Assembly: GCF_001280015.1 (NCBI RefSeq)
Contig: NZ_LGDV01000190.1
Location: forward strand, 1-64,000
From: Streptomyces sp. MMG1121
GTDB taxonomy: Bacteria > Actinomycetota > Actinomycetes > Streptomycetales > Streptomycetaceae
Direction: 5' to 3'
DNA: 64,000 nt
Shown here in pieces: positions 48,509 through 56,573 of the stretch (positions are counted from its first letter, which is position 1; the number at the start of each line of letters is the position of its first letter). A model generated the notes under the pieces. It was not told the DNA's origin. It worked only from the letters and a program-made list of their open reading frames with translations, and made no database searches. The position numbers and the translations under genes were made by a program.

Positions 48509-48657
48509 TACGGTTCCGCGCGCGAAGAACCGCGCGAACAAGGCTAGTTGACTCTGTGTCAGTGTCCAATCACGTTAGCGACAGCGCCCTATCGACTTAT
48601 TTATAGTTGGTGCCTGCCTGGGTGCCGGAGGAAGGCAGGGACAGGGGAGGGGAAACC

Positions 48658-49563
48658 GTGGATCTGGCCTTGCTGCGCACCTTCGTCACCGTGCACCGGG
48701 CCGGCTCCTTCACCCGCGCCGCCGCCTTGCTCGGCCTCTCCCAGCCCGCCGTCACCTCGCAGATCCGCACCCTGGAACGCCAGCTGGGAAAGCCGCTCTT
48801 CCTGCGGCAGGCGCGCGGGGTGACCCCGACGACCATCGGCGACGAACTCGCGCACAAGGCCGCGCCCCACCTCGATGCCCTGGTGGAGATAGCCGAGAGC
48901 GGTCTGGACGACGACTCCTCGCTGAGAACCTTGCACCTCGCCGGCCCACCCGAGTTCACGGCCGAACGCGCCCTGCCCGCTCTCACGGAGCTGACCGGCG
49001 ACGACGGCCAGGGATTCGCCCTGCGCGCCTCCTTCGGCACGGCCGAGGAAGCACTGGAGGGCCTGGCTGCCGGACACCATGATCTGGCCATCAGTACGGC
49101 CCGGCCGCGCGGTGCTCTGCTCACCGCGACTCCGCTCTGCGACGAGGAACACGTGCTGGTCGCCGCCCCCCGTTGGGTGGAACGGATCGGTGCGGAGGAA
49201 CTGCGCCTGAAGGGGGCTCCGGCGCTGGAGAACCTGCCCGTCGTCGAGGTGCACGAGTCACTGCCCCTGGTCTCGCACTACTGGGCCTCCGTCTTCGACT
49301 CCCGACCGGCCGCCTCGGGCGCGGTCATCGTCCCGGATCTGCGGGCCGTGCTGGCCTGTACGATCGCCGGTGCCGGACTGGCGGTGCTGCCCCGCTATCT
49401 GTGTGCCCCGGCCCTCGGCCACGGGACGATCGTGTCGCTGCACGAACCGGCGGTGCCTCCGCTGCGCACGTACTTCCTGGTGGTGCGCACCGGCACCCTC
49501 GCCATGCCCCATGTGGCGCGGGCTCACGAGTGGCTCCAACGGGCGGCCACTGCCTGGGACTGA
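48658..49563 (+). CDS. LysR-family transcriptional regulator
   Basis: 301 residues. The HTH (MDLALLRTFVTVHRAGSFTR then LLGLSQPAVTSQIRTLERQLG) is LysR, with a two-lobed effector domain after it. Its own upstream gap (48509-48657) and the PLP gene are candidate targets. GTG 48658 has GGGGAGG nearby. Effector unknown. Confidence 0.92.
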   Translation: MDLALLRTFVTVHRAGSFTRAAALLGLSQPAVTSQIRTLERQLGKPLFLRQARGVTPTTIGDELAHKAAPHLDALVEIAESGLDDDSSLRTLHLAGPPEFTAERALPALTELTGDDGQGFALRASFGTAEEALEGLAAGHHDLAISTARPRGALLTATPLCDEEHVLVAAPRWVERIGAEELRLKGAPALENLPVVEVHESLPLVSHYWASVFDSRPAASGAVIVPDLRAVLACTIAGAGLAVLPRYLCAPALGHGTIVSLHEPAVPPLRTYFLVVRTGTLAMPHVARAHEWLQRAATAWD

Positions 49564-49588
49564 CCTGCCTGTCAGCGGATCTGTGGGC

Positions 49589-49626
49589 CCCTTTGCCAGG
49601 GGTGTGCACGGCCCTTTGCCAGGGGT
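49589..49626 (+). repeat. Short direct repeat with hairpin potential
   Basis: CCCTTTGCCAGGGGT occurs at 49589-49603 and 49612-49626 (23-bp period). Each copy can form a CCCC/GGGG stem. It lies between LysR and NUDIX genes and could act as a weak double terminator. Confidence 0.6.
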
Positions 49627-49662
49627 CACACACACCGCGGTCGTACGGTGGCGTGTCGCGAT

Positions 49663-49676
49663 GTTTCACGTGGAAC
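49663..49676. other. parS-like site (1 mismatch) before NUDIX gene
   Basis: GTTTCACGTGGAAC, one mismatch from consensus. It ends 21 bp before the NUDIX ATG. Confidence 0.65.
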
Positions 49677-49697
49677 CAGGTGGGCCACATTTCTCCC

Positions 49698-50180
49698 ATG
49701 ACCGTCCGACCCGTGGTCAAGCGCACCGCCCGTGCCGTTCTCCTGGACGGTGACGACCTGATCCTGATCAAGCGCACCAAGCCCGGTGTCGATCCCTACT
49801 GGGTCACTCCCGGTGGCGGGGTCGAACCCGGGGATCCGACCGTCGTGGACGCCCTGCACCGCGAGGTGTACGAGGAACTCGGCGCCAAGATCACCGATGT
49901 CGTGCCGTGTTTCGTGGACACCGTGGAGCACATCGGTGAGGACGGCGGCGCGACCGGCGTGAAGGTGCAGCACTTCTTCGTCTGTCGCCTGGAGTCCATG
50001 GACCCGTCGCTGCGGCACGGTCCCGAAGTGGACGAGCCCGCCGGTGAGTACGAGATCGTCCGCGTCCCGTTCACCCGCGTCGGCATCGCCTCCGTCCACC
50101 TCGTGCCGCTCTCGCTGCGTCACTACCTGGACGGCAACATCGAGGGCGTACGGGCCATGCACGCACCCGACCTCGGATAG
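49698..50180 (+). CDS. NUDIX hydrolase
   Basis: 160 residues. The complete NUDIX box GGGVEPGDPTVVDALHREVYEELGAK fits Gx5Ex7REUxEExGU. Likely hydrolyses a nucleoside-diphosphate-linked compound with Mg2+. The exact substrate is unknown. ATG 49698 lacks a strong ribosome-binding site. The parS-like site lies within its upstream region. Confidence 0.9.
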   Translation: MTVRPVVKRTARAVLLDGDDLILIKRTKPGVDPYWVTPGGGVEPGDPTVVDALHREVYEELGAKITDVVPCFVDTVEHIGEDGGATGVKVQHFFVCRLESMDPSLRHGPEVDEPAGEYEIVRVPFTRVGIASVHLVPLSLRHYLDGNIEGVRAMHAPDLG

Positions 50181-50185
50181 CGCGC

Positions 50186-51643
50186 TCAGCTCCCGACGAC
50201 GATCAGCTCCTCCACCGAGTCATGCCGTATACGGCTCGACGGGACACCGACGCCCCGCAGCGCGTCGACACCGCTGCGGATCATTCCGGGCGGCCCGGAG
50301 AGGTAGGCGTCGTACTCGTTCCAGGGGCCGTACTCCCTTATGGCGTCGGGAAGCTGGAGATGGGCCAGCTGGTCGATGATCGCCCGGACCGAGAGCCATG
50401 GGTGGGCTTGCTGGAGCCTGAGCATGGTGTCGATGTCGTACAGGTCGTGGTCGGTGCGGGCGCCGTAGAACACCTCGACCGGTCGGCGCACTCCGCGCTC
50501 GGCGACGTCCTCGACCAGGGCCTTGATGGGCGCTATGCCGGTGCCGCCGCCCAGGCAGAGCAGTCCGCTGTCGCTGGTGTGGTCGACCGTCATCGAGCCG
50601 GCCGGGGGGCCGAGACGTATGACGTCCCCGGGGCGGGCACGGTGGACCAGCGCGTTGGAGACCCAGCCGGCCGGAACGGCCTTCACATGGAACGCCAGCA
50701 GACCGTCCGAGCGGGGCGCCGAGGCGAAGGAGTAGTGCCGCCACACCCGCGGCCACCACGGTGTCTCCACGCTCGTGTACTGGCCCGCCAGGAAGGGATA
50801 GGGCTGGTCCGGGCGGACGGTGAGGACCGCGACGTCAGGGGTCCTGAGGTCGTGCGTGACCACCTCGGCCTGCCACCAGGCCGGGGACCGCAGTTCGTCC
50901 GCCGCGGCCGCGTCGATCATGACCTGGGAGATCGTCGTGTACGCCCGCACCCAGGCGGCCTCGGTCTCCGGGCTCCAGCTGGCGGCGGCATATCTGCTCA
51001 ACGCGCCGATCAGACATTCCCCCACGGCCGGATAGTGCTCCGCACGCGTCCCGTACTTGCGGTGGCCCCGGCCAAGATGTTGCAGATAGTCGACGAGAAC
51101 CGCGGTGTTGTCCAGATGCTCGGCCGCCGTGAGCAGCGCCTTCAGCAGACGGTCCCGTTGGGCGTCCATCGCGGCCGGGAACAGTGGGCGCAGATCGGGG
51201 TGGCGGACGAAGAGCAGCGCGTAGAAGTAGGAGGTGACCTTGTCGGCGACCGGGCCTATCTCGGCCATCGTGCGGCGGATGAGGATGGCGTCCGGGGACC
51301 CCTCCTCGACGACCGGCGCCGACCGCTGTTCCGGTACGCGCTGTGCGTCCACCGGCTGCGAGACGGGTACGTCCGCTGGTCGCTCAGGGGCGTCCACGGT
51401 GAGGGTGCCAGGGGCCAGCTGGGCGGCAGCCTGCGTCTGCTGAGGGCCAGGAGTGTCCGCCGGGGACCGTGTGGTGCCCGGCGGACCGGGTCGGCCCACC
51501 GGCCGCAGCACCGGAGGCCGGTGCCCCTCGGGCGTCTCCTGGTCACCGTCTGGCGGCGGAGCCGATGACGCCTTGCGCGGCGTGAACCAGCCGCCCCCGC
51601 CGGACGTGCCGTTCTCCCCCGACGTGGTGGTCGGAGCGTCCAT
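50186..51643 (-). CDS. Flavohemoglobin-like protein with ~115-residue N-terminal extension
   Basis: 485 residues. Residues ~1-115 are Pro/Gly/Thr-rich and probably disordered. The globin part (~118-250) has the proximal-His segment LGRGHRKYG (His194) and FYALLF region. A ferredoxin-NADP reductase module follows, with FAD motif RHYSFAS (303-308) and NAD motif GGGTGIAP (365-372). Typical flavohemoglobins detoxify NO as dioxygenases. GAGGG lies eight nt before ATG 51643. Its divergent gap holds a near-palindrome at 51693-51712. Confidence 0.9.
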   Translation of the reverse strand: MDAPTTTSGENGTSGGGGWFTPRKASSAPPPDGDQETPEGHRPPVLRPVGRPGPPGTTRSPADTPGPQQTQAAAQLAPGTLTVDAPERPADVPVSQPVDAQRVPEQRSAPVVEEGSPDAILIRRTMAEIGPVADKVTSYFYALLFVRHPDLRPLFPAAMDAQRDRLLKALLTAAEHLDNTAVLVDYLQHLGRGHRKYGTRAEHYPAVGECLIGALSRYAAASWSPETEAAWVRAYTTISQVMIDAAAADELRSPAWWQAEVVTHDLRTPDVAVLTVRPDQPYPFLAGQYTSVETPWWPRVWRHYSFASAPRSDGLLAFHVKAVPAGWVSNALVHRARPGDVIRLGPPAGSMTVDHTSDSGLLCLGGGTGIAPIKALVEDVAERGVRRPVEVFYGARTDHDLYDIDTMLRLQQAHPWLSVRAIIDQLAHLQLPDAIREYGPWNEYDAYLSGPPGMIRSGVDALRGVGVPSSRIRHDSVEELIVVGS

Positions 51644-51967
51644 GGTGTGCCCTCGCCTCGAACGTCTTGCGGTCGGTCTGCGCACCTCCCCTGGGAAGAT
51701 GCATGCTTTCCCCCGGCGGACAGTCAGCCGTAGCACTCTCCCCGCAGCGTCCCATCCCGATGGCTGCCACGGTCGCGTATCCGGAAACGCGAGTGTCCGA
51801 TCTCCGCGTCCCGTGAGGCTCCGGACCCTGCTCTCGGCCCACACGGGATACGCGCACTCGATCCCGGACGTGAACCGGACTCGACCCTACCGGCCGTCGC
51901 CGTGCGCACAAGTCCCCCCTTCTTCCCTCACGAATCGGGCAAGAAGGCCAACCGTGAGGTCCGTCAA
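51644..51967. promoter_or_regulatory. Gap upstream of flavohemoglobin gene
   Basis: 324 bp with no gene. GGGAAGATGCATGCTTTCCC (51693-51712) is an imperfect palindrome about 50 bp before the flavohemoglobin start and may be an operator. It resembles but does not match NsrR-like sites I recall. Confidence 0.4.
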
Positions 51968-52600
51968 CTACCGGGCGCCGGTGACCAATTCATAGGCATC
52001 CCACAGATCCCGCCCCGAGTAGGCGTGGGTTGCGAGTCCGGCCAGGTGAGCGTCCGCGTTGACCGCCACGGAGACCGGCACTGCAGCAAACAGATCCTTG
52101 TCCGACGACGAGTCGCCGTACGCCACGCAGTCCGTCCGTGCCACGCCGAACTCCACGCAGAGCCGGTCCGCGATGGTGACCTTGGCCGCCGCACTGAGTA
52201 CCCCGGACGGATCGACCGGCTCGGTGAACGGCACGGCGGGAAAACGTGATCCATGGGCCGCATGAGCGCCCCAGTCGAGAAGGCGTTCCACGAAGAAGGA
52301 CGGCGAGAGGGACACCACCGCGCAGTACTCGCCCACGTTTCTGATCTCCGCCCAGACCTCGCGGATCCGGGCCAGCCAGGGCGCCGCCTCGAACGCGGCC
52401 CTGACATGCGCCTCGGTCAGATCGCCCCACAGGTCGTACACCTGCGCCGCATACTCCGGCGGACCGATCCGCCCCTCGGCGATCGCCCGGTCCAGCGCCA
52501 CGGTCTCCGCCTCCAGTCCCAGCTGGCGCGAGATCTCCACCGGGGCGGTGGTGCCGTGCAGCAGCGTGCCGTCGAGATCGAACAGATGAAGTCTCGCCAT
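51968..52600 (-). CDS. HAD-superfamily phosphatase (SerB-like, class IB)
   Basis: 210 residues. Motif I LFDLDGTLLH, motif II VSLSPS, Lys in AAKVTIADR and motif IV YGDSSSDKDLF are complete. The alpha-helical cap (~residues 20-80) is typical of phosphoserine-phosphatase-like members. The substrate is unknown. A parS site lies 26 bp upstream of its ATG. Confidence 0.9.
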   Translation of the reverse strand: MARLHLFDLDGTLLHGTTAPVEISRQLGLEAETVALDRAIAEGRIGPPEYAAQVYDLWGDLTEAHVRAAFEAAPWLARIREVWAEIRNVGEYCAVVSLSPSFFVERLLDWGAHAAHGSRFPAVPFTEPVDPSGVLSAAAKVTIADRLCVEFGVARTDCVAYGDSSSDKDLFAAVPVSVAVNADAHLAGLATHAYSGRDLWDAYELVTGAR

Positions 52601-52625
52601 GGCCCGAGGCTAACCGGCTGCCGAT

Positions 52626-52639
52626 GTTTCACGTGAAAC
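52626..52639. other. parS site in HAD/GNAT divergent gap
   Basis: Exact GTTTCACGTGAAAC. A perfect DnaA box (TTGTCCACA, 52668-52676) lies 29 bp away, so two replication-segregation motifs share a 78-bp gap. Confidence 0.93.
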
Positions 52640-52667
52640 ACCCCCGGGCCGACCGCGGGCGGTGCTT

Positions 52668-52676
52668 TTGTCCACA
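52668..52676 (+). promoter_or_regulatory. Isolated DnaA box beside parS
   Basis: TTGTCCACA is an exact match to the Streptomyces consensus and ends two bp before the GNAT start. Confidence 0.5.
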
Positions 52677-52678
52677 CC

Positions 52679-53617
52679 ATGGCCAAAAGCACGTACGTCT
52701 CCATCGAAACGGGTGGACGCCGAGGGTGCTGGTCGGACAGCCTGACCTGCGTGCCGACTCCTTCCCTCGCCGCTCTGCCCATCCGCCGTCTGACGCTTCG
52801 CGATCTCACCGCCTGCGCCGACTTGTCCGAGGACCGGGGGTGGCCACGCGAGGAACACAAGTGGAGCTTCCTCCTCACGGCCGGAAAGGGCTTCGGCATC
52901 GACGACCCGCAGGGTGGTCTCGTGGCCGCGTGCGTCGTCACGGAGTACGGCGCGTGGGGGAGTCCGGATCTCGGTGCCATCGGCATGGTTCTGGTGGCCG
53001 AACGCCATGCGCGCCAGGGCGTCGGGCGCCGCTTGATGCGCCATGTCGTGTCGGCCATGGGGGCCACACCGCTGACCCTGCACGCCACGGAGAACGGCCG
53101 CCCCCTGTACGAGGAACTGGGCTTCAAGGTGACGGGCCGGGCGGAGATGCTGACCGGCCGCTTCACGCCCGGTGGGCCGGAATCAGGCGTACTCACCCGC
53201 GGCGCCACCGCGGAGGACCTCCCCGCGATTCTGCGTCTCGACGAGGAGGTGTTCGGCACGGATCGCACCCCTCTCATCACCCGACTGCCCGCCTTCGCGG
53301 ACCAGCTCCGGGTAGCCGAGGAGAACGGCCGGATCACCGGCTACACGGCCGCGTGGCCCAACATGGACACCCATGTCGTCGGTCCGTTGATCGCCAGGGA
53401 CACGGAGACTGCCAAGGCTCTCATCGCCTCACTGGCGGCTCGTACCGACCGTCCGCTGCGCACCGACATCGACGTACGCCACGAGGAACTGCTGGCCTGG
53501 GCGAAGGAGCGAGGGCTGGCCTCGGTGGCGTTCAACGCCGTGATGACGTACGGCGTCCCGGACCTCCCGGGGGACTGGACCCGGCGGTTCGCCCCGCTGA
53601 CGGTGGCGGCGGGCTGA
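52679..53617 (+). CDS. Tandem GNAT-domain N-acetyltransferase
   Basis: 312 residues from ATG 52679; the homologous part begins near residue 25 (GTG 52751 is an alternative). Two GNAT folds are present. The first has the acetyl-CoA loop VAERHARQGVGRRLMRHV and PLYEELGF; the second (~residues 165-310) is more divergent and ends TRRFAPLTV. Tandem forms often act on antibiotics or amino sugars, but the substrate here is unknown. Confidence 0.85.
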   Translation: MAKSTYVSIETGGRRGCWSDSLTCVPTPSLAALPIRRLTLRDLTACADLSEDRGWPREEHKWSFLLTAGKGFGIDDPQGGLVAACVVTEYGAWGSPDLGAIGMVLVAERHARQGVGRRLMRHVVSAMGATPLTLHATENGRPLYEELGFKVTGRAEMLTGRFTPGGPESGVLTRGATAEDLPAILRLDEEVFGTDRTPLITRLPAFADQLRVAEENGRITGYTAAWPNMDTHVVGPLIARDTETAKALIASLAARTDRPLRTDIDVRHEELLAWAKERGLASVAFNAVMTYGVPDLPGDWTRRFAPLTVAAG

Positions 53618-53697
53618 GGCCTCGTACGCCGACTGCCGGCCCCGCCGCTGATGTGGCGGGGCCGGCGGCTGTCCGTCCGAGGCGGGCAGGCATGTGA

Positions 53698-54117
53698 TCA
53701 GGCGAGCGCCCGCACAGCCGCCGTGGCGAAACCGTGGTCCTGCTCCGGGGCACCGCCGCCGACGCCGATGGCGCCGATCAGCCGGCCGTCCCGCTGGACG
53801 GGCACACCGCCCGCGATGAACAGCAGAGGCCGGTCGAGGGCTGTGGGCAGGGTGTGGAAGAGGCCGCCCGGCTGGACGGCGTCGACCAGGTCGGCGGTGG
53901 GCGTGTTCAGCTGAAGCGCGGTGTAGGCCTTGCGGGTGCTGGTCTCGCCGGAGATCAGCACGGCCCGGTCGTCCCGGCGGAAGGCGAGCAGGTGGCCGCC
54001 GGCGTCCAGGACGGTGACGCTGACCGTGACTCCGGCATCGTCGGCCGCGCGGCGGGCCGTGGCGACGAGCAGTTCGGCGTCCTCGATGGACAGCGGGGCG
54101 ACGACGGTGGTGCTCAT
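53698..54117 (-). CDS. GlcG/HbpS-family heme-binding-like protein
   Basis: 139 residues with VSVTVLDAGGHLLAFRRDD and GGVPVQRDGRLIGAIGVGGG. The family (PF03928) includes HbpS, a secreted heme-binding redox sensor of Streptomyces, and glycolate-linked GlcG. This protein has no signal peptide, so it is probably cytosolic. AAGGAG lies nine nt before ATG 54117. No sensor kinase is adjacent. Confidence 0.85.
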   Translation of the reverse strand: MSTTVVAPLSIEDAELLVATARRAADDAGVTVSVTVLDAGGHLLAFRRDDRAVLISGETSTRKAYTALQLNTPTADLVDAVQPGGLFHTLPTALDRPLLFIAGGVPVQRDGRLIGAIGVGGGAPEQDHGFATAAVRALA

Positions 54118-54232
54118 GAAGCGTTCTCCTTGGGTGTGGCTGAGACCTTGGGTGGTGCCGAGGTCGTCCGTGTGACTGAGGGCTTGAGAGGTGCTGGTTC
54201 TGAGTCGCCGCCGAGGCCGTGGTCCCAGGCGC

Positions 54233-55441
54233 TCAGTGGTGGACAGGCGTCTGCTGCCCGGCGGGCGTCCCGGAGGCGACCACGGTGCTCTGCGCACCGC
54301 CGCGGCGCTCCAGGGCCGACGAGAGGACGGCGAGGACCAGGGCACTCGCGGCGAGGGCGGCGCCGACCCAGTTGGGGGCCTTGTAGCCGTAGCCGGCCGC
54401 GATCACGATGCCGCCGAGCCATGCGGACAGCGCGTTGCCCAGGTTGAAGGCGCCGATGTTCACCGCCGACGCGAGCGTGGGGGCGCCGTGCGCCTGGTCG
54501 AGGACGCGCTTCTGCAGCGGTGGGACGGTCGCGAAGCCGAGGGCACCGATCAGGGCGATGGTCACGGCCGCCGCGATCTTGTTGTGGGCGGTGAGCGTGA
54601 AGAGGGCCAGGACGACGGCCAGGGCACCCAGCGAGACGTACAGAATCGGCATCAGGGCGCGATCGGCGAACTTCCCGCCGACGAGGTTGCCGCCGACCAT
54701 GCCGAGGCCGAACAGGACCAGCAGCCAGGTGACCGAGCCGTCGGCGAAGCCCGCGATGTGGGTCATCATCGGCGCGATGTAGGTGATGGCCGCGAAGACA
54801 CCGCCGAAGCCGAGAACGGTCATCGCCATGGCGAGCAGGACCTGGGCGTTCTTGAAGGCGGCCAGCTCGTGCCGCAGGTGCACGCCCTCGGCCTTCGGCA
54901 GTTCGGGCACCAGCTTGGCGATGCCGGCGAGGCCGACGACCCCGAGGCCCGCGACGACGGCGAAGGTGACGCGCCAGCCGACGTGCTGGCCGATGAGCGT
55001 GCCCAGCGGGACGCCGACGACATTGGCGACGGTCAGACCGGTGAACATCATGGCGATGGCGCCGGCCTTCTTGTGGGGCGCCACCAGCCCGGCCGCGACG
55101 ACCGAGCCGATGCCGAAGAAGGCACCGTGGGCGAGCGAGGCGATCACGCGCCCGATCAGCATGACGGCGAAGACCGGGGCCACCGCGGAGAGCAGGTTGC
55201 CGGCGATGAAGAAGCCCATGAGGAGCATCAGCATCCGCTTGCGCGGGACCTTGGTGCCGAGCACGGTCATCAGCGGAGCGCCGACGACCACGCCGAGCGC
55301 GTAGCCGGTCACGAGCAGGCCCGCCGTGGGGATGGAGACCCCGAAGTCACCCGCGACCTCGGGCAGCAGCCCCATGATCACGAACTCGGTCGTTCCGATT
55401 CCGAAGGCCCCGATCGCGAGGGCCAGAAGCGCGAGAGGCAT
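54233..55441 (-). CDS. MFS efflux transporter (AraJ/DHA1-like)
   Basis: 402 residues, about 12 helices. MPLALLALAIGAFGIGTTEF and GLLPEVAGDFGVS are common to sugar or drug efflux AraJ-like proteins; motif A-like GTKVPRKRM is visible. It diverges from a MarR gene, which suggests MarR-controlled export of a toxic compound. Substrate unknown. Confidence 0.9.
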   Translation of the reverse strand: MPLALLALAIGAFGIGTTEFVIMGLLPEVAGDFGVSIPTAGLLVTGYALGVVVGAPLMTVLGTKVPRKRMLMLLMGFFIAGNLLSAVAPVFAVMLIGRVIASLAHGAFFGIGSVVAAGLVAPHKKAGAIAMMFTGLTVANVVGVPLGTLIGQHVGWRVTFAVVAGLGVVGLAGIAKLVPELPKAEGVHLRHELAAFKNAQVLLAMAMTVLGFGGVFAAITYIAPMMTHIAGFADGSVTWLLVLFGLGMVGGNLVGGKFADRALMPILYVSLGALAVVLALFTLTAHNKIAAAVTIALIGALGFATVPPLQKRVLDQAHGAPTLASAVNIGAFNLGNALSAWLGGIVIAAGYGYKAPNWVGAALAASALVLAVLSSALERRGGAQSTVVASGTPAGQQTPVHH

Positions 55442-55583
55442 GAGAGGGATGACCTTCCAGACGATTGCAGGAGCACTTTGCGTGCGTTCACAATAATTGC
55501 AGACGCTGGCTAAATGCAACCGCGCACTATTGCGAGACTGCTCTATCCTGGTGACAGCCGCTCCGGGACGGAGGAACACGCCA
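55442..55583. promoter_or_regulatory. Divergent MFS/MarR operator region
   Basis: The 142-bp gap has TTGCA (55497-55501) and its inverse TGCAA (55515-55519), with more TTGC-like marks on both sides (ATTGCAGG near 55464, ATTGCGAG near 55529). These are candidate MarR half-sites. TATCCT (55544-55549) is a candidate -10 for marR. Confidence 0.5.
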
Positions 55584-56042
55584 ATGACAGCGACGGACCC
55601 CGCGCTCACCGCCCTCGCCCAGGGCTGGTGCGCCCTCTCTGCGTTGCACGGAAGGATCGAGGCGCACATCGAGCGCGCCCTTCAGGCACAGCACGACCTG
55701 AGCGTGCGCGAGTACTCCCTGCTGGACGTGCTCAGCCGACAGCACGACGGCGAGGGCGGCCATCTACAGATGAAGCAGGTCGCCGACGCGGTCGTCCTCA
55801 GCCAGAGCGCCACCACCCGCCTGGTGACCCGACTGGAGGACCGCGGTCTGCTGGAGCGCTATCTGTGCCCCACCGACCGGCGCGGCATCTACACCAACGT
55901 CACCGAGGCGGGCCTGCGCCTGCTGGAGGAGGCGCAGCCCACCAACGACACCGCTCTGCGCGAGGCCCTCGACCAGGCCTCCAAGAACCCCGAGCTGGCC
56001 CCGCTGGTGCGGGTTGTGGAGTCCCTGAGCGTGCCCGCATAG
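55584..56042 (+). CDS. MarR-family transcriptional regulator
   Basis: 152 residues with a winged HTH: MKQVADAVVLSQSATTRLVTRLEDRGLLER, followed by the wing PTDRRGIYTNVTEAG. Probably represses the divergent MFS transporter and itself, released by a small molecule. The GNAT gene follows nine bp downstream and may be co-transcribed. Confidence 0.9.
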   Translation: MTATDPALTALAQGWCALSALHGRIEAHIERALQAQHDLSVREYSLLDVLSRQHDGEGGHLQMKQVADAVVLSQSATTRLVTRLEDRGLLERYLCPTDRRGIYTNVTEAGLRLLEEAQPTNDTALREALDQASKNPELAPLVRVVESLSVPA

Positions 56043-56051
56043 GGTGCGGAC

Positions 56052-56504
56052 ATGGGAGATCTTGAGATACGGCACGCGACCGCCGACGACCTTCCGGCGA
56101 TCGTCGCGATGCTCGCCGACGATCCACTGGGCGCCCAACGCGAGTCACCTGACGACCTGACCCCGTACCGGGCTGCGCTGGCCCGCCTGACGGCCGATCC
56201 GAACCAGCACCTGGTCGTCACCGTGCGCGAAGGCCGTGTCATCGGAACCCTGCAGCTCACGGTCATCCCGGGGCTCTCCCACAAAGGGGCGACCCGCGCG
56301 CTCGTCGAGGCCGTGCGCATCCACGCCGACGAGCGGGGCAGCGGGCTGGGCAGCCTGCTGATCCAGTGGGCGATCGACACCTCCCGGCAGCTCGGGTGCG
56401 CGATGGTGCAGCTGACGTCCGACAAGACGCGCATCGATGCCCACCGCTTCTACGAGCGGCTGGGCTTCAGCGCGTCGCACGAGGGCTTCAAGCTGAAGCT
56501 CTGA
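56052..56504 (+). CDS. GNAT-family N-acetyltransferase
   Basis: 150 residues. Acetyl-CoA binding loop ADERGSGLGSLLIQWAI and the late RFYERLGFSASHEGFKL are typical. A single GNAT domain with an N-terminal HATADDLPAIVAML strand-helix start. Possibly modifies the compound sensed by the MarR protein (inference). A parS-containing palindrome follows its stop. Confidence 0.88.
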   Translation: MGDLEIRHATADDLPAIVAMLADDPLGAQRESPDDLTPYRAALARLTADPNQHLVVTVREGRVIGTLQLTVIPGLSHKGATRALVEAVRIHADERGSGLGSLLIQWAIDTSRQLGCAMVQLTSDKTRIDAHRFYERLGFSASHEGFKLKL

Positions 56505-56528
56505 CGGGGCCGCTGGACCGGACCAGAG

Positions 56529-56562
56529 CCGGGGGTGTGTTTCACGTGAAACACACCCCCGG
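56529..56562. terminator. 34-bp perfect palindrome with parS core between convergent genes
   Basis: CCGGGGGTGTGTTTCAC (56529-56545) is followed by its exact reverse complement. The centre (56539-56552) is a perfect parS. It sits between two converging stops and could form a bidirectional terminator stem as well as a ParB site. Confidence 0.9.
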
Positions 56563-56573
56563 TCGTCTGTGGC

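Noticed and set aside
51693..51712. NsrR operator for the flavohemoglobin gene
   Set aside because: Only imperfect symmetry and a weak resemblance to the NsrR sites I recall; kept only as an unassigned near-palindrome.
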